A DNA stretch of 64,000 nt from Phycisphaerae bacterium (GTDB lineage: Bacteria; Planctomycetota; Phycisphaerae; JAJVII01). This document shows positions 34,908 through 42,859 of the stretch, piece by piece (position 1 is the stretch's first letter; each line of letters starts with the position of its first letter). A program made the position numbers and the translations under genes. Location: NCBI GenBank assembly GCA_022072085.1, contig JAJVII010000035.1, forward strand, positions 21,105 to 85,104. Direction: 5' to 3'. The notes beneath the pieces were generated by a model. It was not told where the DNA came from. It made no database searches and saw only the letters and a program-made list of their open reading frames with translations.

Positions 34908-36022
34908 GCGCCGCCAAGTCCAAGCAGCCTCCGAACCTCCCGCGCCGCGCCCTGCCCAAGCTGTCGGCTGACCGGATCGGCATGAAGGATCTGTTCGAGT
35001 ACACGCGGCTGGCGCGGGCGTCGGACCTGCTGCTCACCGCGGGGGCGCCGCCCATCGTCCGCGTCGACGGCGATCTCTACCCCGTCGCCGAGGTCGCCCT
35101 CAACGGCGAGCAGACGCGGATGCTGGTCTGGTCGCTGCTGAACGAGACCCAGCAGGAGGTCTTCGAGCGGAAGAAGGAACTGGATTTCTCGCTCGCCGTC
35201 GGCGCGGAGATGCGCTTCCGCACCAACGTCTACTACCAGAAGGGCAGCGTCGCGGCGGCGTTTCGGCTGATCCCCAACGAAGTCCCCGACATGGCCGGAC
35301 TCGGCCTGCCCGACGTGCTTCGCGAGATGACCCTTCGGCCGAACGGGCTGATCCTCATCACCGGGCCCACCGGCAGCGGCAAGAGCACGACGATGGCCAG
35401 CATGATCGACCTGATCAATCATACTCGCCGCTGCCACATCATCACCGTCGAGGACCCCATCGAGTTCGTCCACTTCAACAAGCAGGCGGTGATCGATCAG
35501 CGCGAGGTCTACGCCGACACGCTCAGCTTCGCCAACGCGTTGAAATACGTCCTGCGCCAGGACCCCGACGTCATCCTCGTCGGCGAGATGCGCGACATGG
35601 AGACGATTGCCGCCGCCCTGACAGCGGCCGAGACCGGCCATCTCGTCATTGCCACGTTGCACACCAACGACGCGGTGCAGTCGATCGACCGCATCGTCGA
35701 TGTCTTCCCGCCGCACCAGCACGACCAGATCCGCGTGCAGCTCTCGTTCGCGCTCCAGGCGATCGTGAGCCAGCAGCTTATCCCGCGAGTCAACGGCCAG
35801 GGCCGCGTGCTGGCGACCGAAGTGCTCATTAAGAACAGCGCCGTCGCCAACCACATCCGCGAGGGCAAGACGCACCAGACCCGCTCGGTGATGGAAGCGG
35901 CCCGCCGCGAGGGCATGGTCACGATGGATCACCGGCTCAAGGAACTATACCGAGCCGGCCTGATCGCCTGGGAGGAGGTGGTGCACCGCATCAGCAATCC
36001 TACCCAGCTCAAGGACATGTGA
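34904..36022 (+). CDS. pilT: PilT-like type IV pilus retraction ATPase (second copy)
   Basis: 372 residues. Walker A GPTGSGKSTTMA at about 154, Asp box VEDPIEFVHFNK, Walker B VILVGEMRDMET and His box IATLHTNDAVQSIDRI are all intact; the C-terminal AIVSQQLIPRVNGQGRV matches PilT. Similar in layout to the upstream copy but clearly diverged, an old duplication. Retraction ATPases act at the inner-membrane base of type IV pili; with two pilin-like proteins elsewhere in the window this suggests active pilus function. A short Lys/Pro-rich N-terminal extension precedes the domain. Confidence 0.92.
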   Translation: MSAAKSKQPPNLPRRALPKLSADRIGMKDLFEYTRLARASDLLLTAGAPPIVRVDGDLYPVAEVALNGEQTRMLVWSLLNETQQEVFERKKELDFSLAVGAEMRFRTNVYYQKGSVAAAFRLIPNEVPDMAGLGLPDVLREMTLRPNGLILITGPTGSGKSTTMASMIDLINHTRRCHIITVEDPIEFVHFNKQAVIDQREVYADTLSFANALKYVLRQDPDVILVGEMRDMETIAAALTAAETGHLVIATLHTNDAVQSIDRIVDVFPPHQHDQIRVQLSFALQAIVSQQLIPRVNGQGRVLATEVLIKNSAVANHIREGKTHQTRSVMEAARREGMVTMDHRLKELYRAGLIAWEEVVHRISNPTQLKDM

Positions 36023-36127
36023 GGGCCCGGCCGTCCACCCGGCGACCGGACCGAAGTTTTTCCGTGCAGTTGGTCGATGTACCGACTGCGGCACAGACAC
36101 AGCTTGGACGCTTGCAGGGAGTCATGG

Positions 36128-37402
36128 ATGGCCACCAAGAAGAAGGCAGCCTGCGTAAGCACGCCGACGTTCTGGGACAATGCCAAGGCGCAGTTCGATG
36201 CGGCAGCCGACCTGATCGACCTGCCCGCGTCCTGTAGAGCAATGCTCGGCAACTGCAAGCGCGTCGTGCGCGTCAGCCTGCCTGTGCGGATGCGCGACGG
36301 ATCGATCCACACGTTCACCGGCTTCCGGGCCCAGCACTCCAACCTGCGCGGGCCTTTCAAAGGCGGCATCCGCTACCACCCGGACGTGACGATGGAAGAG
36401 GTGATGGCGCTGGCGATGCTGATGAGCTGGAAGTGCGCCGTGGTCAACGTCCCCTTCGGCGGCGGCAAGGGCGGCATCGTCTGCGACCCGCGCCAGATGA
36501 CCCCCGGCGAGTTGGAAGGCGTCACTCGCCGCTATACCAAGGAACTGCTGCCCATCATCGGTCCGGAGGTCGACATCCCCGCGCCCGACGTGAACACCAA
36601 CGCGCAGATCATGGCCTAGATCCACGACACCTACTCCATCGAGGTCGGGCAGACCAGCCTGGGCGTGGTCACGGGCAAGCCGGTCAGCCTGGGCGGCTCG
36701 GTCGGGCGCGAAGACGCCACCAGCCGCGGCTGCTTCTACACCGTGCTCAAGACCCTGCCGATGTTTAAGAAGAAGGTCGAGGGCGCCACGCTCGTGGTCC
36801 AGGGATTCGGCAACGCGGGATACCACATGGCCCGTCTATGGGGCGAGGCCGGCGGCAAGGTGCTGGCCGTTTCCACCAGCAAGGGCGGCGTCCACAACGC
36901 GAAGGGCCTGGACATCGCGGCTGCCCAGGAGCACTACCGCAAGCACGGCAACCTTGTCGCCTTCAAGGGCGGCGACCAGATCGCCAACGAGGAACTGCTG
37001 GGCCTCAAGTGCGACGTGCTCTGCCCGGCGGCCCTGGAGGGCGCGATCACGGCCGACAACGCCGGCTCGATCAAGGCCGGCATCATCGCCGAAGCCGCCA
37101 ACGGGCCGGTCACGCCCGACGGCGACGCGGTGCTTCAGGCCAACGGCGTCTTCGTCATCCCCGACATCCTGGCCAATGCCGGCGGCGTCACCGTCAGCTA
37201 TTTCGAGTGGGTCCAGGGGCTGATGAGCTTCTTCTGGAAGGTCAGCGAGGTCCACGCCCGGCTCAAGGAGATCATGGACGACGCCTTCGACGCCGTCCAC
37301 GCCCAGAGCCTGAGGCTGAACATCTCGATGCGGTCGGCGGCTGCCACGCTGGCGATCCAGCGCGTCGCCGACGCCTTCATCCAGCGCGGCCTGTGGCCGT
37401 GA
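36128..37402 (+). pseudogene. gdhA: Glutamate dehydrogenase interrupted by one in-frame amber codon
   Basis: The frame spans 425 codons, normal for hexameric NAD(P)-glutamate dehydrogenase, but TAG at 36617-36619 splits it into 163 residues and the rest. Both sides are well conserved: [20 protein letters not shown], the catalytic-lysine stretch [20 protein letters not shown], then [13 protein letters not shown], the amber, and IHDTYS; the NAD fold follows with VQGFGNAGYHMARLWGE. The family has Trp (TGG) at this site, so a single G-to-A change explains the stop. The ATG at 36128 has AGGGAG 6 bp upstream. Possibilities are a fresh null mutation, a sequencing error, or suppression; TAG is used as a normal stop by other genes here. 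Confidence 0.85.
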
Positions 37403-37476
37403 TCGGACGTTCGATCGCGGAATGAGTCTGCGGTCGGCGGCGGGAACCCTTGCGGTCCCGCGCAAGGTGTGTCATT

Positions 37477-37965
37477 ATGGGAGCCATGCCCCCGACGAGC
37501 GAATCAACGCGCGTGCAGTATCGCATCCGGCCGCTGGAACCGGCGGACCTCGAGCACCTCTGGACCATGGAGTGGGACCCGCTGCCTCGGCAGATTTCGA
37601 CCTTCTATCTGCTCTGCACGATCGCCCATCCCGAGTTCTGCTCGGTGGCCATCGACGGGCAGCACAAGATCGTCGGCGTGCTGCTGGCGACGCCCAGCCA
37701 GAACGGCCAGTGGATCTACCTCAACCACCTGCGGATCGAGCCGCATCTCCGCGGCCAGGGCGTCGGTGGGGCGATGGTCCGCCACCTTGAGTCGCAGTGC
37801 CGGGCTGCCGGCATCGGGCGGATCTGGCTGCTGACCAGCAGCGACGTCGAGCCGTTCTACCTGCCGCTGGGCTACGCCCGCGACGACTCGTTCATGCCCC
37901 CGGTCACCCGCCGCCTGATGAAGGAACACCGCGCCGCCGCCCTGATTCTGTCCAAGGAACTGTAA
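37477..37965 (+). CDS. GNAT family N-acetyltransferase
   Basis: 163 residues from the ATG at 37477 (AAGG about 8 bp upstream; a second ATG at 37486 is possible). Acetyl-CoA motif A is HLRIEPHLRGQGVGGAMVRH with the R/Q-x-x-G-x-G loop RGQGVGG; the C-terminal GYARDDSFMPP is typical of motif B. Acetylates an unknown amine. It lies 74 bp after the broken gdhA and precedes an oxidoreductase that has its own likely promoter. Confidence 0.85.
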   Translation: MGAMPPTSESTRVQYRIRPLEPADLEHLWTMEWDPLPRQISTFYLLCTIAHPEFCSVAIDGQHKIVGVLLATPSQNGQWIYLNHLRIEPHLRGQGVGGAMVRHLESQCRAAGIGRIWLLTSSDVEPFYLPLGYARDDSFMPPVTRRLMKEHRAAALILSKEL

Positions 37966-37996
37966 CCGCGTCCCGGCCCGGGAAGACATCTCTGCC

Positions 37997-38024
37997 TTGC
38001 AGTGTCGGCCGATTCCAGTAAAAT
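37997..38024 (+). promoter_or_regulatory. Likely sigma-70-type promoter of the oxidoreductase gene
   Basis: TTGCAG (37997-38002) and TAAAAT (38019-38024) are separated by 16 bp and stand 30 bp before the ATG at 38054, in an otherwise GC-rich gap. Confidence 0.5.
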
Positions 38025-38053
38025 GTCGCGGTTTTTGGAAAGGGAACACCGCG

Positions 38054-39301
38054 ATGGCCAATCTGCCTGATGTCGTCGTTGTCGGCGGCGGGATGATCAC
38101 CCAGATTCAGCTCCTCCCGACGCTCTATCACCTTCAGCGGACCGGCGTGCTGGGCAAGCTGAGCGTCTGCGCCCTGGACGCCGGACCGATCCGGGCCTTG
38201 CAGAACGACCCCGTGCTGGCCAGGGGGTTTCCCGGCCGGTCGTTCACGCCCTATCCCGACCCCGCGAAGGTGGACGCGAAGGCGAAGTTTCCCGACCTCT
38301 ATAAGGAAGTGATCGCCAAGCTGCCGCCGCAGAACATCGTGCTGGTGGCGCTGCCCGACCAGCTCCACTACGGCACGATCAAGTTCGCCCTCGAGCACGG
38401 CCAGCACGTCATCACCGTCAAGCCGCTGGTGCTCAAGCACGCCCAGGCGGTCGAACTGGAGGAACTGGCAGCCGAGCGCGGCCTGATGATCGGCGCCGAG
38501 TATCACAAGCGGGCCGACTACCGCGCCCTGATGGCCCGCCGCGATTACCGGGCCGGTCGGTTCGGCGAGTTCCGCGCCGGCCAGGCCAACCTGGTCGAGT
38601 GCTACTACTACCGCAACAGCAACTTCCAGAACTGGTGCACCTGCGAGAACAGCGACATGTTCACCTACATCGGGTGCCACTACGTGGACCTGGTGCACTT
38701 CATCACCGGCCTGCTGCCGGCGTCGGTCTCGCTCTACGGCGTGAAGGACAAGTATCCCAACGGCAACGAGGGCTACCTCTGGACCGACGGGCGGGTGACC
38801 TGGGAGAACGGGGCGTTCCTCAGCGTGCTCAACGGGCTGGGCTATCCCGACGCGGCCCCGGGCGGCAACAGCCAGGGCATGACGATGTTCTGCGTCGGGC
38901 CCAGGGACGGCTGCCTGATCCGCCACAACGATCAGCACCGCGGCGTGGACCACAGCTATACCGCCGCCGGCGGCGACCCGGGCGACACCGTCTACGCCGA
39001 GCCCAACCCCGACTACTTCCGCCTGCTGGACTACGGCGACGGCGGACTGACGCCTGTCGGCTACGGCCATCGCTCGGTCGAACTGATCGTGCAGGCGGTG
39101 CGGCGGGTGCGGGCCGCCGGCGACGACGTGGCGGCGCGGCGGCGGCTGCTGGCCGAGATCGACGACGCCGGCATCATCGCGACGCCCAGGAACAGCAGTT
39201 ACAATGAACTGGTGATCGAGGCCGGCCGACTCTCGCTGGCCAACGGTGGCCGCGAAGCCGCCATCGAATACGGAGACAACCCGCGGGTGTTCCTCAAGTG
39301 A
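38054..39301 (+). CDS. Gfo/Idh/MocA family NAD(P)-dependent oxidoreductase
   Basis: 415 residues from the ATG at 38054. The Rossmann motif is VVVVGGGMITQIQLLPTL (about 6-23), and LVALPDQLHYGTIKFALEHG follows in the expected place. The usual EKP lysine motif appears as ITVKPLVL, with Val for Glu but the catalytic Lys kept. GAEYHKRADYRAL and GCHYVDLVHFITGLLP resemble the sugar-binding sheet of the family. It probably oxidises or reduces a sugar or cyclitol. An older N-terminal extension in the frame is not translated-looking. Confidence 0.87.
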   Translation: MANLPDVVVVGGGMITQIQLLPTLYHLQRTGVLGKLSVCALDAGPIRALQNDPVLARGFPGRSFTPYPDPAKVDAKAKFPDLYKEVIAKLPPQNIVLVALPDQLHYGTIKFALEHGQHVITVKPLVLKHAQAVELEELAAERGLMIGAEYHKRADYRALMARRDYRAGRFGEFRAGQANLVECYYYRNSNFQNWCTCENSDMFTYIGCHYVDLVHFITGLLPASVSLYGVKDKYPNGNEGYLWTDGRVTWENGAFLSVLNGLGYPDAAPGGNSQGMTMFCVGPRDGCLIRHNDQHRGVDHSYTAAGGDPGDTVYAEPNPDYFRLLDYGDGGLTPVGYGHRSVELIVQAVRRVRAAGDDVAARRRLLAEIDDAGIIATPRNSSYNELVIEAGRLSLANGGREAAIEYGDNPRVFLK

Positions 39302-39315
39302 CCGCCCCGGAAAGC

Positions 39316-39417
39316 GGAACACGGATGACACCGAGGAGACGGATTTCACGGACCGAGGACGGGAAAGCGAAACGCTCTCTCCGTGCAATCCGTGTCAATC
39401 GGTGTAATCCGTGTTCC
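39316..39417. repeat. Inverted element of tandem 9-10-mers (element B)
   Basis: Left arm 39316-39359 and right arm 39377-39417 are inverted relatives around a 17-bp loop; the outermost 19 bp match at 18 positions. The right arm is a run of degenerate words of the form TCSGTGNAA, 9 or 10 bp each. It begins 15 bp after the stop of the oxidoreductase gene. Related words occur at 53783-53820 and 55258-55287. Confidence 0.75.
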
Positions 39418-39530
39418 TCCGTCGGGTCGGTCATGGGCATGGAAAACCGCCGCGATTGCGGATACATTGTTGGGGCTCCATGTTTCGCAACTTTGACGTC
39501 ACGCAGTGACCGTCCAGGAAAGGAAGCAGT

Positions 39531-40925
39531 ATGGGCAAGGAATTCTCTCTGACGCCGCGCAAGGTCGCCAAGGTCCAGACCCGGTGGCGGAAGATCGTGA
39601 CCGATTTCCCCGTGCCGCAGTCGGTGACGCTGCTCGAGAAGCTGCGGGCCAACGAGGCCCGCTCGATGCGAGGCCAGCCGCCGGTCATCTGGGACCGCGC
39701 CCAGGGCGTCAATGTCTTCGACCCCTACGGCAACATGTGGCTGGACTTCTCCAGCGGCGTGCTGATCACCAACGCCGGCCACGGGCATCCCGACGTGGTC
39801 GCGGCCATCACCGAGACGGCCAAGGGGCCGCTGGCGGCGACCTACTGCTTCCCCAACCGCCATCGCGCGGAGCTGGCAGCCAAGCTGATCGAGATCAGCC
39901 CGCCGGAGATGGAGAAGGTCTTCATCCTCTCCACCGGCGCCGAGGCGACCGAGTGCTGCATGAAGCTGGCGTTGACGCACGGGCAGAGGATCAGCCCGGA
40001 CAAGAACGTCGTGATCAGCTTCGCCGACGGCTTCCACGGCCGCACGCTGGGCGCCCAGCTCATGGGCGGCAGCGACGCGCTGAAGTCGTGGATTCCCGCG
40101 CCGATCCGCAACAGCGGCTGCTACGTGCAGGTTCCGTTCCCCGACGGCTTCCGCCAGGAGGACACGAGCTTCGCGGTGTTCGAGAAGACCGTTGCCGACG
40201 CTGGCGTCAAGCCCGGCCGCGTGGCCATGGTCATCGTCGAGACCTATCCCGGCGGGTCGGCCCAGTTCCTGCCGGTCGAATACGCCAAGGCCATGCGGGC
40301 CTGGTGCGACAAGAACAAGGCCATTCTGGTCTTCGACGAGGTGCAGGCCGGTTTCGGCCGATGCGGCAAGTGGTTCGGCTACCAGCACTACGGCGTGCAA
40401 GCCGACCTGATCGCCTGCGGCAAGGGCATCAGCAGCTCGCTGCCGCTGAGCTGCGTCATGGGACGGGCCGCCCTGCTGGACCAGTATGAGCCCGGCAGCA
40501 TGACCAGCACGCACAGCGGCTCGCCGATCTGCTGCGCGGCTGCGCTGGCCAGCATTGCCGTGATCCAGAAGGAGAACCTGGTCGAGAACGCCGCGAAGGT
40601 CGGCAAGGTTCTCGGCGAGGGCATGTGCAAACTGATGGGCAAGTATCCCGACCACATCGGGGCGGCGGCCGGCAAGGGTCTGGTTGCGGCTGTCCAGGTC
40701 GTACAGCCCGGCACGAAGGAGCCCGACCCGGAGGTCGCCTTCGACGTGATCCTCAACTGCGTCGAACAGGGCCTGCTGTTCTTCGCCCCCGTGGGCAAGG
40801 GCGGCGGCACGGTCAAGATCAGCCCGCCGCTGTGCATCACCGAGCAGGCCATCCGCGAAGGCCTGGAGGTGCTGGACGGCGCGTTCGCCAAGGTCCTGGG
40901 CGCCCTGCCGGCTGCGGCCAAGTAG
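39531..40925 (+). CDS. Class III PLP-dependent aminotransferase
   Basis: 464 residues, the usual size for the group of 4-aminobutyrate, acetylornithine and diamine aminotransferases. ILSTGAEATECCMKLA binds the phosphate, LVFDEVQAGFGRCGKW gives the pyridine-nitrogen Asp, and K298 in ACGKGISSSLPLS is the Schiff-base lysine. SMTSTHSGSPICCAAAL completes the site. AAAGGAAG precedes the ATG. Substrate cannot be fixed; GABA, taurine or 2,4-diaminobutyrate-type substrates fit. A strong terminator follows. Confidence 0.9.
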   Translation: MGKEFSLTPRKVAKVQTRWRKIVTDFPVPQSVTLLEKLRANEARSMRGQPPVIWDRAQGVNVFDPYGNMWLDFSSGVLITNAGHGHPDVVAAITETAKGPLAATYCFPNRHRAELAAKLIEISPPEMEKVFILSTGAEATECCMKLALTHGQRISPDKNVVISFADGFHGRTLGAQLMGGSDALKSWIPAPIRNSGCYVQVPFPDGFRQEDTSFAVFEKTVADAGVKPGRVAMVIVETYPGGSAQFLPVEYAKAMRAWCDKNKAILVFDEVQAGFGRCGKWFGYQHYGVQADLIACGKGISSSLPLSCVMGRAALLDQYEPGSMTSTHSGSPICCAAALASIAVIQKENLVENAAKVGKVLGEGMCKLMGKYPDHIGAAAGKGLVAAVQVVQPGTKEPDPEVAFDVILNCVEQGLLFFAPVGKGGGTVKISPPLCITEQAIREGLEVLDGAFAKVLGALPAAAK

Positions 40926-40944
40926 AGTCGATCCCGAAAAGTGC

Positions 40945-40980
40945 AAAGCCCACGGCCAGTCGGCCGTGGGCTTTTTCTTT
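40945..40980 (+). terminator. Rho-independent terminator, possibly bidirectional
   Basis: GCCCACGGCC (40948-40957) pairs perfectly with GGCCGTGGGC (40962-40971) around AGTC and is followed by CTTTTTCTTT-type T-rich sequence; A residues precede the stem. It stands between convergent genes ending at 40925 (+) and 41011 (-) and can serve both. Confidence 0.9.
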
Positions 40981-41010
40981 TCTTGGCGTCAATTCGGCGG
41001 AGGCCCTCGC

Positions 41011-42528
41011 TCACCTCGCGCGGCGCCGCCTGCGGGTGGCGGTCAGGATTGCACCGGCGGCAGTCAGCAGCAGCAGCGTGCCGGGTTCGGGGACCTCGCC
41101 CACCGCGAACGGCGAGAGGCTGTCTACATTCACCGAAATGGTGTGGTTGAAGATGTCCACCGTGCCGCCCAGTGGCACCCAGGCGCCGCCGTCGAAGTGG
41201 TAGATGTCCAGCAGGCTCTCGTCGGTTCCGGGCGGCAGGGCGCTGGGATCATAGGCGAAGACCAGGTGGATGGCGCCGTCGTACGACCCGGAGAACTCCA
41301 GATCCCAGAGCTGAAGTTGGCCGGGGATCAGGAAGTCTGGCGTGGTGAATTCGCCTTCGGCCACGTGCTCGGCGATCTCGGAGGTGTCGGCCAGCGAGTA
41401 CTTCGCATAGAAATTGCCGTCATCGCCCAGGTTGTCGAACGAGAAATCGACGCCGCCGGGGCAGTAGCTGCCGCCGTTGGCGCTGCCGCTTCCTCCGCCG
41501 GAGGAAGTCACCCGCGTCCCGGTCAAGATCGACAGCACGACGCTGAAACTCACCGACTCCCCCGACGCCAGCGAGCCCAGGTCCCATCGCTGCGCCCCGG
41601 CCACCCACAGCAGGGCCGGTGCGAACGAATCGGTCCCCTCGCGGCCGGCGTAGGGTGCGGTCAGCCAGTTGTCCTCGACCGAGAGGTGCACGCCGTCGCT
41701 GGGCTTGCCGGTGAGGTGGTCGTCCGTTCCGTCGTCGATGCCGTAGCGCCCGATCTCCAGGGCGGTCGGAGCGGTCGTTGCGTGGAACCCGATGTAGTCT
41801 TCCAGACCGTCGGCGGAACTGCCCGCGCCCGAGGAATAGGGGTCGACGCCCCGAAGAGTGACATCGTAGCGGTAGCTGCTCATCGGGCCGGCATAGAGGC
41901 GGTCGTCGTAGACGCCGCTCTGGGCGTTCAGCCCGTGCAGCAACTGGAAGAACTGGACGCCGGTCATGTCCTCGCCGGACGTGTTCTTGAGCGTGTAGGT
42001 CTGAAGCAGCACGTAGCGGTTGCTGCGGATCGAACTGCCCGCGCCGCCCGCGGAGGCCGGGGACGTCCCCATCGGCGTGCCCACGACGGTGTCGACCATC
42101 TCGTAGTCCTGGGTGATCTGAAGGGCGCCGTTGCTGATGATCGACCTGGCGACCGGCAGGCCCTGGGCGTTCGTGCCTGCGGCCGCGATGGGGCTCACCA
42201 CGCTGAAATTCGAATTGGTTGTCCAGTCCGGGTAGATGAAGTTCGGCTCAAGCCATTTCGGCGAGACCGTGCCGCTGCTGACCTGGGTATACCCGACGGC
42301 CGCGCCCCACTCGCCAGACAGATATTCCCGGCCTTCGAATCCCGGGGTCAGGTCGCCCAGGTAGTCCGAGTAACCGAAATCCGTCAGATCGATTTCCCAG
42401 TTAGGGTTGACCAGAGTGTAGATGGTCTCGGCTCGCGCTCCGTTGGCCAGCAGCGTCAATGCCGCGACCAACGCGACCCCGGCGACCTTGCCCCGAACGT
42501 TCGCACCACCGAATGTTGTTTTGCTCAT
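41011..42528 (-). CDS. PEP-CTERM secreted protein
   Basis: 505 residues. A signal peptide (VAGVALVAALTLLANGARA) opens the protein, and it ends VPEPGTLLLLTAAGAILTAT followed by RRRRRAR: the Pro-Glu-Pro, helix and basic cluster of an exosortase sorting tail. The body is beta-rich and Gly/Ser-rich with no known domain. The tail is cut by an exosortase (not in this window) during export, typically with exopolysaccharide. AGGA lies about 6 bp before the ATG. A -24/-12 promoter and enhancer-like dyad lie upstream. Confidence 0.88.
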   Translation of the reverse strand: MSKTTFGGANVRGKVAGVALVAALTLLANGARAETIYTLVNPNWEIDLTDFGYSDYLGDLTPGFEGREYLSGEWGAAVGYTQVSSGTVSPKWLEPNFIYPDWTTNSNFSVVSPIAAAGTNAQGLPVARSIISNGALQITQDYEMVDTVVGTPMGTSPASAGGAGSSIRSNRYVLLQTYTLKNTSGEDMTGVQFFQLLHGLNAQSGVYDDRLYAGPMSSYRYDVTLRGVDPYSSGAGSSADGLEDYIGFHATTAPTALEIGRYGIDDGTDDHLTGKPSDGVHLSVEDNWLTAPYAGREGTDSFAPALLWVAGAQRWDLGSLASGESVSFSVVLSILTGTRVTSSGGGSGSANGGSYCPGGVDFSFDNLGDDGNFYAKYSLADTSEIAEHVAEGEFTTPDFLIPGQLQLWDLEFSGSYDGAIHLVFAYDPSALPPGTDESLLDIYHFDGGAWVPLGGTVDIFNHTISVNVDSLSPFAVGEVPEPGTLLLLTAAGAILTATRRRRRAR

Positions 42529-42638
42529 GGATTCCTGCCTCGCGGTTGGTTGACCTGATCGACACGAACGCCCACGCCTGGGACGAACGAACCGACTCTC
42601 CCGCTGGCAGGTATTGAAGAAGCTATTGGAAGTATGCC

Positions 42639-42654
42639 TGCAAGACGCGTGCCA
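42639..42654 (-). promoter_or_regulatory. Sigma-54 (-24/-12) promoter of the PEP-CTERM gene at 42528
   Basis: On the minus strand the 16-mer TGGCACGCGTCTTGCA has GG and GC exactly 10 bases apart and matches the RpoN consensus almost fully. It lies 110 bp before the ATG. Confidence 0.85.
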
Positions 42655-42772
42655 GGAACGATTGGCGGCGAGGAGGGCTGAATGTCAAATCTATAAGTCT
42701 TTCCAGACAGATAACCTGCAATCTGCAAGAGGCGTCTGGGATCATCTTCACGTGTGGCGGACTCTTATCCAA

Positions 42773-42813
42773 CTGTTGCTTTTTGGAAACATCACGGTGA
42801 CCGGAAGCAACAC
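42773..42813 (-). promoter_or_regulatory. Candidate enhancer site for the sigma-54 activator
   Basis: CTGTTG-N8-AAACAT at 42773-42792 differs from ATGTTG-N8-CAACAT by one base per half. A weaker second copy (ACGGTG-N8-CAACAC, 42794-42813) starts 21 bp away. The better dyad is 118 bp from the sigma-54 element. Confidence 0.6.
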
Positions 42814-42859
42814 GACCTCGTGCTGCAACGCCATTCAGCCGCTGGCCGCCTGGCGGCCT

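Noticed and set aside
36128..37402. TAG as a sense codon in this organism
   Set aside because: Several intact genes in the window end with TAG at the expected length, so general recoding is excluded.
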